DNA from: Bacteroidales bacterium
Lineage (GTDB): Bacteria; Bacteroidota; Bacteroidia; Bacteroidales; NBLH01
NCBI GenBank assembly: GCA_027083715.1
Contig: JALWNR010000603.1
Span: forward strand, 1-11,790
DNA length: 11,790 nucleotides
Reading direction: 5' to 3'
The translations under genes were made by a program, and so were the position numbers. Below, one piece after another: positions 1-6,395 of the stretch (its first letter is position 1; each line of letters starts with the position of its first letter). The notes under the pieces are model-generated. The model was not told where the DNA came from. It ran no database searches and saw nothing but the letters and a program-made list of their open reading frames with translations.

Positions 1-348
1 TCTCCCTACCCATTCAAAGGAATTTGTTCTATTAAATAAAACATCTCTATCATTAAGTTTAAATATTTGTAATTCAGAGCTTGATATTTTTGCATATTTG
101 GAAACATCAATATCACAAAGCATATTATGTATTTCGTTCATTCTATAAATTGGATAGCCGTCTCCATCTTCGTTCATTGATATAGAAATACCGTATTGTG
201 CATTTTCAAGAAGATTACCTATCTTATCATACTTTAACAAAGGATTTTTTATTGGCTCTTTTGTGTAAAACTGACTATCAATTCTAAAATCTTTATTTTC
301 AAGAGTTGAGCTAAATAATTTCTCCTTTATTTCCAGCCCTTTCAACAA
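1..348 (-). CDS. hsdS: Type I-like restriction-modification specificity subunit (HsdS), 5' part only, runs off the left edge
   Basis: This is the N-terminal part of a DNA-recognition (S) subunit, which would direct the neighbouring methyltransferase to its target sequence. The minus-strand frame is open from base 459 to base 1. Its translation contains GYPIYRMNEIHNMLCDIDV and RDVLFNRTNSFEWVG, which I recognise as typical of HsdS target-recognition domains; about 115 residues are in view. The start is uncertain. The frame has no ATG or GTG before an ATG at 177-175, which would delete the start of the domain. TTG codons at 348-346 and 345-343 are the first plausible independent starts, and 348 is used here only as a placeholder. 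The frame is -1 relative to hsdM and can be joined to it at a T8 run, so the protein may instead be made as an HsdM-HsdS fusion. Identity as HsdS is confident; the mode of initiation is open. Confidence 0.8.
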   Translation of the reverse strand, partial: MLKGLEIKEKLFSSTLENKDFRIDSQFYTKEPIKNPLLKYDKIGNLLENAQYGISISMNEDGDGYPIYRMNEIHNMLCDIDVSKYAKISSSELQIFKLNDRDVLFNRTNSFEWVGR

Positions 349-390
349 AGCCTTATATTTGGCTTCGTTGAAAGGGCTATTTAAAAAAAA
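335..390 (-). promoter_or_regulatory. Candidate -1 frameshift element (T8 slippery run plus 18-bp hairpin) at the hsdM-hsdS junction
   Basis: Read in the hsdM direction, the last codons are AGT TTT TTT TAA, giving the heptamer T TTT TTT (390-384) directly before the stop. Five bases later a hairpin begins: arm 378-361, 8-base loop 360-353, arm 352-335. All 18 pairs form, one of them G-U; the outer 12 pairs are a perfect inverted repeat (AGCCCTTTCAAC / GTTGAAAGGGCT). Slippage by -1 at the heptamer reads TTT TTT TTA AAT and enters the open hsdS frame. The hairpin is not an intrinsic terminator, because the T run precedes the stem and no T run follows it. An alternative role is control of reinitiation at TTG codons 348/345, which lie in the 3' arm. 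The structure is seen directly; the function is inferred. Confidence 0.6.
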
Positions 391-2441
391 CTTAATTGTT
401 CCTTTTTGGCAAATTCGGCAAATGCTTCGGCTATGCCATCTTGGGTAAGACCGTCGTGGTTAAAAAGGTCGTGTTTTACAATCAGGTGTCTGTGGCTATC
501 CAAAACATATTCGTTCAAATCTTTGGGGGTAGTTTCGTAATGTTCGGCAACTTCGTTTACTTGGTTTTCTTTACTTTCAATTTCGGAAAGTTTAACAATG
601 TCTTTTTTCTTTAAATAGATTTTATCACCGCCGTTATCTTTGCTCGGCTCTTGCATTGTGGCAAAGAAAATAGGGTAATCGTCCACTTTCGGGCAAAGTT
701 TGTCGTCCCATTTTTGCACAAACAACACACTTGTTTTTGTTCCGGTGTGCGGTTTAAATACATTGCCGTGCAATCCTACTACTGCTAAAATGCGTGCATG
801 TTGAGTAATAAACTCACGGATATGTTTATCACTGCTGTTGTTAAAGCGTCCTTGCGGTAAAACAATAGCCATTCGTCCGCCGGGTTTTAGAAAGTCAAGG
901 TTGCGTTCAATAAACAAAATATCTCTGCCAACTTTAGTTTGATATTTCCCGTTGGGCTTTTTACCCAATTCATATTTTGCTAAAATCCGGCTTTCCTTTA
1001 TGTCTCCGGCAAAAGGCGGATTTGCCATTAGAATATCAAATTGAAAATCGCGATTACTGTTTTTGTTTGCTCGTAATTTTTTTAGTTTTTTCCAACCTTC
1101 AAAATATACATCTTGCCAATCTTCATCATCTGTTTTTTCGTCCCAACGTTCCCAGTCCAAAGTATTCAGGTGCAATACATTGGTTTGTCCGTCTCCGGCA
1201 ATCAGGTTTAGGGTTCGCCCTACACGTACGGCTTTTTCGTCAAAATCAATGGCAAAAACTTTATCGCGCACATAATCCAATTGCTCGGGTAATTTTTCTT
1301 CAGTAGTGTAAAGATGACTTTTTGAAATATCTTTGGCTTTCAATTGATTTTCCCAAACATGAAAAATGGTATGAACAGGAAAACCGCAACTGCCCGCCGC
1401 TGTGTCAATCATTGTTTCGTGTGGTTGCGGATTAAGCATTTTAACGCACATATCTATCACATATCGGGGTGTAAAATATTGTCCTTTTTCACCTTTACTG
1501 CTCTTGTTTATCAGATATTCAAAAGCTTCATCAACCACATCAAGATTTGAATTGAAGAGTTTAACGTCTTGCAATGATGATACACAAACCGAAAGGTGCG
1601 AAGGGGTTAGCATTATTTTATCATCTTCTTTAAAAACGCCTTCCCATTTCTGTTTAGCACTATCAAACAGATTTTGAATCTTAGTTTTTAGTTCGGTTTC
1701 GGTATCACCATAGTTTCTAAATTCAAGATGACGGGTTTTGTTTCGCCCGCTTTCCATTTCATCATAAAGCTTGGTAAAAATCAATTTAAAAAGTTCTTCA
1801 AAAACATCAACACCCGCATTTGCCAAAACTTCATCTTCCATCTCTAAAATCAAATCTTTCAGAGATTTACGCTCGGTAACCAGCTTGTCTTTTGCAATAA
1901 GATCATCGATTATCCAGCGTTCTTCGAGTATATCAGAAAGTTTTTGGTCGGCTCGCGGGATGCCGGAAATATCTTCAAAATAATTCGGGTCTTTACGATG
2001 ATAAAAAGAGATGGAATCACCATTGCTCCATATTCCGATTGGTGCTCCGGTAGCATTGCAATAAGATTTCAGTTGTTCTTTACCGTCTTTTAGCTTGGGT
2101 TTTTTAAGCTCAACCATTATGTATGGTGCGGTAGTTTGGTCTTTGTCAAATATGACAATGTCCGCTCGTTTCTTTTCACGCCCGAACGAAACCGCATATT
2201 CAAGTTCCATTCTGTCAATCGGATAGCCGTAATCTTTATTAAGCACCAAAATATAAAGTTGTCTGATAACTTCTTCCGGTGTGAGTTTAATGTCCTTTTT
2301 TCTGACTAAACATTTCACATAAGGAACAGTTTTTCCTTTCACTTCCTTGGTGAAAATATTTTCTTCAAAGAATTTGATTTTTTCTTTACTGAACTGTGTT
2401 AACCGATAATTAGAGTCTTTTAATATATCTGAAAGTATCAT
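381..2441 (-). CDS. hsdM: HsdM-type N6-adenine DNA methyltransferase with N-terminal PD-(D/E)XK-like domain
   Basis: This 686-residue protein would methylate adenine using S-adenosylmethionine as part of a restriction-modification system. Residues about 50-150 resemble the N-terminal nuclease domain of HsdR proteins: D94 in RADIVIF and E111-L-K113 form a possible PD-(D/E)XK site. The methyltransferase core has GQYFTPRYVIDM at about 320-331, the SAM-binding motif DTAAGSCGF at 346-354 and the catalytic motif NPPF at 474-477. ATG 2441 is preferred; the frame extends only to a TTG at 2504 that sits inside a putative promoter box. The HsdS frame follows directly, so the two genes form one unit. 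Because nuclease-like and methyltransferase domains are joined, the protein could be either an HsdM with an accessory domain or a combined restriction-modification subunit like that of type IIB enzymes. No separate HsdR is visible in the window. Confidence 0.88.
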   Translation of the reverse strand: MILSDILKDSNYRLTQFSKEKIKFFEENIFTKEVKGKTVPYVKCLVRKKDIKLTPEEVIRQLYILVLNKDYGYPIDRMELEYAVSFGREKKRADIVIFDKDQTTAPYIMVELKKPKLKDGKEQLKSYCNATGAPIGIWSNGDSISFYHRKDPNYFEDISGIPRADQKLSDILEERWIIDDLIAKDKLVTERKSLKDLILEMEDEVLANAGVDVFEELFKLIFTKLYDEMESGRNKTRHLEFRNYGDTETELKTKIQNLFDSAKQKWEGVFKEDDKIMLTPSHLSVCVSSLQDVKLFNSNLDVVDEAFEYLINKSSKGEKGQYFTPRYVIDMCVKMLNPQPHETMIDTAAGSCGFPVHTIFHVWENQLKAKDISKSHLYTTEEKLPEQLDYVRDKVFAIDFDEKAVRVGRTLNLIAGDGQTNVLHLNTLDWERWDEKTDDEDWQDVYFEGWKKLKKLRANKNSNRDFQFDILMANPPFAGDIKESRILAKYELGKKPNGKYQTKVGRDILFIERNLDFLKPGGRMAIVLPQGRFNNSSDKHIREFITQHARILAVVGLHGNVFKPHTGTKTSVLFVQKWDDKLCPKVDDYPIFFATMQEPSKDNGGDKIYLKKKDIVKLSEIESKENQVNEVAEHYETTPKDLNEYVLDSHRHLIVKHDLFNHDGLTQDGIAEAFAEFAKKEQLSFF

Positions 2442-2501
2442 TTTGTAAATTTTATTGAACTTCAAATTTACAATTTTTTCATAAATAGATACGATTTTTA
2501 T

Positions 2502-2509
2502 CAAATATA
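2502..2509 (-). promoter_or_regulatory. Candidate -7 promoter box for hsdM
   Basis: On the minus strand the octamer TATATTTG matches the Bacteroidota -7 consensus TAnnTTTG and lies about 60 bases upstream of the hsdM ATG at 2441. No TTTG is found at the expected -33 position, so support is partial. A second match, TAAATTTG at 2470-2463, lies only 22 bases before the ATG. Either would give hsdM a transcript independent of the hydrogenase operon. Confidence 0.35.
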
Positions 2510-2537
2510 CATAATCTCATTTTATTGGGTTTAGTAT

Positions 2538-2563
2538 AAATGCTTCATTATATTAAAGCACTT
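2538..2563 (-). terminator. Weak hairpin between the receiver-kinase gene and hsdM
   Basis: An 8-bp stem (AAGTGCTT / AAGCATTT on the minus strand, one G-U pair) encloses a 10-base AT-rich loop, 30 bases after the stop codon of the receiver-kinase gene. No run of T follows it, so it is a poor intrinsic terminator. It is listed because it is the only hairpin seen between the signalling genes and the restriction-modification genes, where a transcript end is expected. Confidence 0.2.
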
Positions 2564-2592
2564 ATATTCTGTCGGTGTGCAGCTCAAGAGCA

Positions 2593-3714
2593 TTATACCA
2601 TAGGTAAAACCACTTTAAATTCAGAACCCTTATCCGGTTCGCTTTTTACTTCTACCCTGCCCTTATTCAAATCAATTATTTTTTTCATAATGGATAATCC
2701 CAGTCCTGTACCTGTTATATTTCGTGTTTTTGCATTTTTAGCCCTCATAAACTCCTCAAAAAGATGCTGTTTTTCCTCTTCTGTCATACCAATACCTGTA
2801 TCTTTAACCATAATCACCAGTTGATTATCAGTTTTTATAAGCGAAAAATATACTTCACCTTCTTCCTTGTTATATTTTACGGCATTCGATAACAGATTAT
2901 TGAAAATAATTTCAATTTCTGTTCTATCAGCATTAAAAAAAAGTTCATCAGGAAAATTATTAATAATCCTTATTTTTCGCTCCTTAGCAGCCGGTTCAAT
3001 AGAATCAACAGCAACACGGGCTATTTGTATTATATCTAATTTTTCAATGTTTCTGGCTTTTTTGCCTGATTCAATCCGCGTAAAATCCAGCATATCCATA
3101 ATGAGGCTGCGCATCGCTTTTATTCGCTCCAATGAACGATCAATCATTTTTTCGTAAGCAGAAATATCATTTCCGGCTTGTTTGTCTTTCATAATTTGCA
3201 AATAACTTTCAACGGCATTTAAAGGCGATTTTAATTCATGCGAAAGTACAGACAGAAACTGAAAACGTATTTTTTTGCCCTCTGCTTTCATTTTGCGGGT
3301 CATTCGTTTTAAAAACAAATGTTTAGTTATGTTTTCAATAGATGCAACCAGTTCTTGCTTAGTAAAAGGCTTAGGCATAAAATTAAATGCACCGTTATTG
3401 GTTGCTTTAACGGCTAAATCAATTGATGCATAAGAGGTTATCATCATTACTGCCAAATCAAATTTTTTATCTTTTATGTATTGCAAAACTTCCACTCCCT
3501 CAATTCCCGGTAGTTTATTATCTAACAATACAATATCAATACCTCCTTTATCAATCAGTTCAATAGCCTGCTCGCCGGTTTCCGCTTCTATAATATCATA
3601 TTCAAAATCATCATCGTGAAAAGGAAAAGAAACAATCAAATTTTTTAAGCCGCGTTTAATTCCTGTTCGGATTCCCTGTTCATCATCAACAACAAGAATA
3701 GTTAATTTTTCCAT
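2593..3714 (-). CDS. Hybrid signalling protein: receiver domain followed by histidine kinase
   Basis: This 373-residue soluble protein has a response-regulator receiver at about 1-125 and a histidine kinase at about 150-373. The receiver has the acidic pair D10/D11, the phospho-acceptor D65 in IVLLDNKLPG, T93 and K115 in FMPKPF. The kinase has an H-box with H159 in LSVLSHELKSPLN, an N-box with N277, a G1 box DTGIGM at 305-310 and a G2 box GTGLGL at 335-340. No membrane segment or DNA-binding domain is present. ATG 3714 is chosen; the frame extends to a TTG at 3744, which would overlap the previous gene. It begins 31 bases after the hydrogenase-kinase fusion gene and is the obvious partner for it: phosphate from that kinase could pass to D65 and tune this kinase. 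The final target is not in the window. Confidence 0.9.
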   Translation of the reverse strand: MEKLTILVVDDEQGIRTGIKRGLKNLIVSFPFHDDDFEYDIIEAETGEQAIELIDKGGIDIVLLDNKLPGIEGVEVLQYIKDKKFDLAVMMITSYASIDLAVKATNNGAFNFMPKPFTKQELVASIENITKHLFLKRMTRKMKAEGKKIRFQFLSVLSHELKSPLNAVESYLQIMKDKQAGNDISAYEKMIDRSLERIKAMRSLIMDMLDFTRIESGKKARNIEKLDIIQIARVAVDSIEPAAKERKIRIINNFPDELFFNADRTEIEIIFNNLLSNAVKYNKEEGEVYFSLIKTDNQLVIMVKDTGIGMTEEEKQHLFEEFMRAKNAKTRNITGTGLGLSIMKKIIDLNKGRVEVKSEPDKGSEFKVVLPMV

Positions 3715-3745
3715 GATAAATAAATTTAACGGTTGGATTAACAAA

Positions 3746-5689
3746 TTACAAATTTTTAGGAATACTTATTTTAAAAGTAGTTCCTGTTTTTCCTTTTTCG
3801 GGCTCAGTATTTGATTTTATTCTTATTTTTCCTCTATGCATTTTTACAATCCCATAAACCAAGGGCAAGCCAAGTCCCGTTCCTTTTGATACACCTTTGG
3901 TTGTAAAAAAGGGTGTAAATATTTTTTCAAAATTTTCTTTGGGTATCCCCACCCCTGTATCCGATATTTCAATAATAAATTCATTGTCATTATCGCGTAA
4001 TTTTACCATTAACCTTCCTCCTTGCGGCATTGCGTCAATAGCATTTTTTCCCAAATTGGTAATTACCTGCATCATTTGCTCTGCATCAATTTTAACCAAG
4101 GGATTTTTCATCTGATTAATTAACTCTATTTCAATATTATCCGGTTTAATAAAAGAAGTAAAGCTACGCTTAATAAAATCAATTAAATTAATTTCTTTTA
4201 AATGTATTTTATTTTTACGGGCAAAATTTAATAATCCACCAACAATATTTTTACACCGCTCTGCCTGTTCGTTAATAATCTGAACATCTTCATATAATTC
4301 ACTTTCTTTATCAAGTTCATCGCATAAAATACTGCTGTAAAGTGTAATAATACCCAATGGATTGTTTAACTCATGAGCTATTCCTGCCGATACTTGTCCC
4401 ATACTTGCCAGTTTTTCCGATTGTTTTAAAGCCTCTTTAGTATCCGAAAGTTGTTCTATTGTAAAGGGAAGGCACATTTCGGGTTCAGCTAAATCCTCGC
4501 ACACGGCAATTGCCAGTTCTCTACAAGTTATATACCCACAAGCTCCGCAGTTTAGCATATCTTTTTCAGATGTTTTTCCCATTGAAAATAAAACCTGCTC
4601 TATTTCCTCGTTTTTTGGTAAAGGAATACGGCGATCTCTTGGGGCAAAACGTCTTGCCAAACTAATTTTGCTGTATTTTTCAATATTATTCTCCCAATCA
4701 TCTATTTTCAAGTTTTTTAATTTGTCTTTCACATAATTGCTGATTTTTAAACGCTTAACAAGTTTCATATCCCTTTGTGTCATGCCCGGTCCTTCAATGC
4801 AACCATCGCAACACAAAAGTTCAAGATGTTGATTTTTTAATAAACCATTTTGCAATTCTTCAATGGCTTCTTTAAATTTGGCTTTTCCCTCGGCAGTAAT
4901 TACTTCGCCCTCACCCAAACCTTCGGTTTTATCAATACTTTTTAATAAACCATGATTCACCGGAAAAAATGCACCTTTGCCTGAATATGGCGGGTCAAAT
5001 TCCGATTTGATTACCGCTTGATGATTAATATTTTTTTCTGTAAAAATAATTCTGAGTTCTTCAAAGGTTAAATTTGCATCAAAAGCCTGCGATTCGGCTT
5101 TTTTTGCAATACACGGACCGGCGAAAACCAATTTTAAATCTTCGCCGTATTTTTCTTTAACTACTTTTGACATGGCAATTGCCGGAGAATCAATTTTTGC
5201 CAGAAAATCTACTAAGTCCGGATAATATTGGGTGATGTAATTAACTATTGCCGGACAATCGGAAGTAATTACCGTTCCGGCTTTTTCATCCTCGAAAAGT
5301 TCCTTATACTGTATTGCTACCAAATCCGCACCAAAAGAAACCTCAGTAACATAATCAAAACCCAAAGTTTTAATCATTCCTACCAATATACGATAATCTT
5401 CTATTTCAGTAAATTCAGCGGCAAAACTCGGTGCAATGCAAAGCATGGTTTTCTTGCCGGATTCTAATAATTGATATACTTTTTCAATGGAAGAATAGTA
5501 GGTTTTGGCTGACTGACTGCATACTATAACACAATTGCCGCAAGCAATGCATCTTGCAGTAATAACTTCTGCTTGTCCGTTAATAATTTTAATTGCTTTT
5601 GCCGGACATTCCCGAACACAAGTATAACAAACACGACACAAGCCTTTTACGGTGTAAACCAATGGATTATCTTCCGTAAACCTGTGCAT
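3746..5689 (-). CDS. Putative sensory [FeFe]-hydrogenase-like domain fused to a histidine kinase
   Basis: This 647-residue cytosolic protein probably senses H2 or redox state and autophosphorylates. In order it has: two [4Fe-4S] ferredoxin motifs (C18, C21, C24, C28 and C47, C50, C53, C57); a hydrogenase H-cluster domain at about 80-320; a four-cysteine Fe-S domain (C381, C384, C389, C406; C397 is extra); and a histidine kinase with H439 in AGIAHELNNPLG, N-box N549, G1 box DTGVGIP from 577 and G2 box GTGLGL from 604. The H-cluster ligands are kept: C145 in TSDCP, C193 in GPCIAKK, and C293 and C297 in CCDGC. The cysteine that relays protons in enzymes (first Cys of TSCCP) is D144 here, and other pathway residues are also replaced. 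There is no PAS domain. It lies downstream of hydC after a 177-base spacer with its own promoter candidate, and 31 bases before its likely partner. Confidence 0.88.
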   Translation of the reverse strand: MHRFTEDNPLVYTVKGLCRVCYTCVRECPAKAIKIINGQAEVITARCIACGNCVIVCSQSAKTYYSSIEKVYQLLESGKKTMLCIAPSFAAEFTEIEDYRILVGMIKTLGFDYVTEVSFGADLVAIQYKELFEDEKAGTVITSDCPAIVNYITQYYPDLVDFLAKIDSPAIAMSKVVKEKYGEDLKLVFAGPCIAKKAESQAFDANLTFEELRIIFTEKNINHQAVIKSEFDPPYSGKGAFFPVNHGLLKSIDKTEGLGEGEVITAEGKAKFKEAIEELQNGLLKNQHLELLCCDGCIEGPGMTQRDMKLVKRLKISNYVKDKLKNLKIDDWENNIEKYSKISLARRFAPRDRRIPLPKNEEIEQVLFSMGKTSEKDMLNCGACGYITCRELAIAVCEDLAEPEMCLPFTIEQLSDTKEALKQSEKLASMGQVSAGIAHELNNPLGIITLYSSILCDELDKESELYEDVQIINEQAERCKNIVGGLLNFARKNKIHLKEINLIDFIKRSFTSFIKPDNIEIELINQMKNPLVKIDAEQMMQVITNLGKNAIDAMPQGGRLMVKLRDNDNEFIIEISDTGVGIPKENFEKIFTPFFTTKGVSKGTGLGLPLVYGIVKMHRGKIRIKSNTEPEKGKTGTTFKISIPKNL

Positions 5690-5754
5690 GATGTTTTGTT
5701 TTTCGTTATCAATAAGTGCAAAAAAGCACCGGATGTTCTATTTTTTCGTGAGTG

Positions 5755-5794
5755 CGGTAGAAACTACCGGAAAGCAATAGCTCTCCGGTAATTT
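5755..5794 (-). promoter_or_regulatory. Strong leader hairpin with a competing alternative hairpin, upstream of the hydrogenase-kinase gene
   Basis: In the minus-strand RNA, bases 5790-5765 form TACCGGAGAGC, a TATT loop and GCTTTCCGGTA: an 11-bp stem with one G-U pair. It extends to 15 pairs through AAAT (5794-5791) and GTTT (5764-5761). A second hairpin, CGGTAG-TTT-CTACCG (5769-5755), uses the same 3' segment and cannot form at the same time. No T run follows either, so a simple terminator is unlikely. The element lies between the hydC stop and the next gene's ATG, 71 bases upstream of that ATG. It could be an RNA processing or stability hairpin at the end of the hydBAC message, or a regulatory leader. 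Confidence 0.55.
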
Positions 5795-5823
5795 TAACAA
5801 CCTATTTTCAATACTAACCATTA

Positions 5824-5854
5824 CAAAAATATAGGTGTTTGCTTTTTCTTAAAA
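5824..5854 (-). promoter_or_regulatory. Candidate internal promoter for the two signalling genes
   Basis: On the minus strand TATTTTTG (5831-5824) fully matches the Bacteroidota -7 box TAnnTTTG. Nineteen bases upstream is TTTT (5854-5851), a 3-of-4 match to the -33 box TTTG. Transcription would start near 5817 and give a leader of roughly 125 bases that contains the hairpin pair at 5755-5794. The fit is good for this promoter class, but A/T-rich spacers produce such matches by chance. Confidence 0.45.
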
Positions 5855-5866
5855 TGACATTTATCA

Positions 5867-6352
5867 TCATTCCAAAGATTTATATTCTTCGATAATGCCT
5901 TTTACATCTTCAACAGCTACTCGCCCATACACTTTTTCTTTTACAGTAACTACCGGTGCTAAACCACAAGCACCAACACAACGTAAGCTGTTCAACGAAA
6001 ATGCGCCATCGGGGGTTGTTTCTCCTACTTTTATATTTAAAAGTTTTTTAAACTCATCAAGCACTTTCTCAGCACCGCGAACATAACAGGCTGTACCCAT
6101 ACAAATAGAAATAGGATACTCGCCTTTAGGAATCATGGTGAAAAAAGAATAGAAACTTACCACCCCATGAACATGAGCTACAGATACATTTAACTCCTCG
6201 GCTACAATTTCCTGTACCTCGGCAGGTAAATAACCGAATGTTTCCTGTGCAGCATGTAAAACATTAATCAACTCGCCTTTATCGTTATTAAACTTTTTAC
6301 AGATTTCTTTCAGCTTTTCAACTTTACTTGGGGCTAATTTTATACTTGCCAT
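5867..6352 (-). CDS. hydC: Electron-bifurcating [FeFe]-hydrogenase subunit HydC (NuoE-like, [2Fe-2S])
   Basis: This 161-residue protein matches the NuoE/HydC family in length and layout: a helical N-terminal part (about 1-75, with the family motif HGVVSFYSFF) and a thioredoxin-fold [2Fe-2S] domain. The cluster ligands are C84 and C89 (CMGTAC, C-x4-C) and C125 and C129 (CVGAC, C-x3-C). In HydABC-type hydrogenases it carries electrons to or from the flavin of HydB during coupled oxidation or reduction of NADH and ferredoxin with H2. It starts 43 bases after hydA and ends with TGA. Here it is the last hydrogenase subunit gene, whereas in many related operons the NuoE-like gene comes first. Confidence 0.93.
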   Translation of the reverse strand: MASIKLAPSKVEKLKEICKKFNNDKGELINVLHAAQETFGYLPAEVQEIVAEELNVSVAHVHGVVSFYSFFTMIPKGEYPISICMGTACYVRGAEKVLDEFKKLLNIKVGETTPDGAFSLNSLRCVGACGLAPVVTVKEKVYGRVAVEDVKGIIEEYKSLE

Positions 6353-6395
6353 ATCTCTATTTTTTTATTTAAAATTCATTTTTACCTGATTTTTA

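Noticed and set aside
335..378. Inverted repeat as an invertible hsdS switch site
   Set aside because: The arms are separated by only 8 bases and no recombinase gene is visible; inversion of the loop would not exchange a recognition domain.
335..390. Hairpin at the hsdM-hsdS junction read as an intrinsic terminator
   Set aside because: On the minus strand the T run comes before the stem and none follows; on the plus strand the stem is followed by A residues. Neither direction gives a terminator.
2442..2504. Longer hsdM start at TTG 2504
   Set aside because: The TTG lies inside a putative promoter box, and ATG 2441 begins directly before sequence that looks like the domain start.
2935..2942. 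A second T8 run (minus strand) as another frameshift site
   Set aside because: It lies inside the uninterrupted receiver-kinase frame with no stop or following hairpin. It also shows that a T8 run alone is not evidence of frameshifting.
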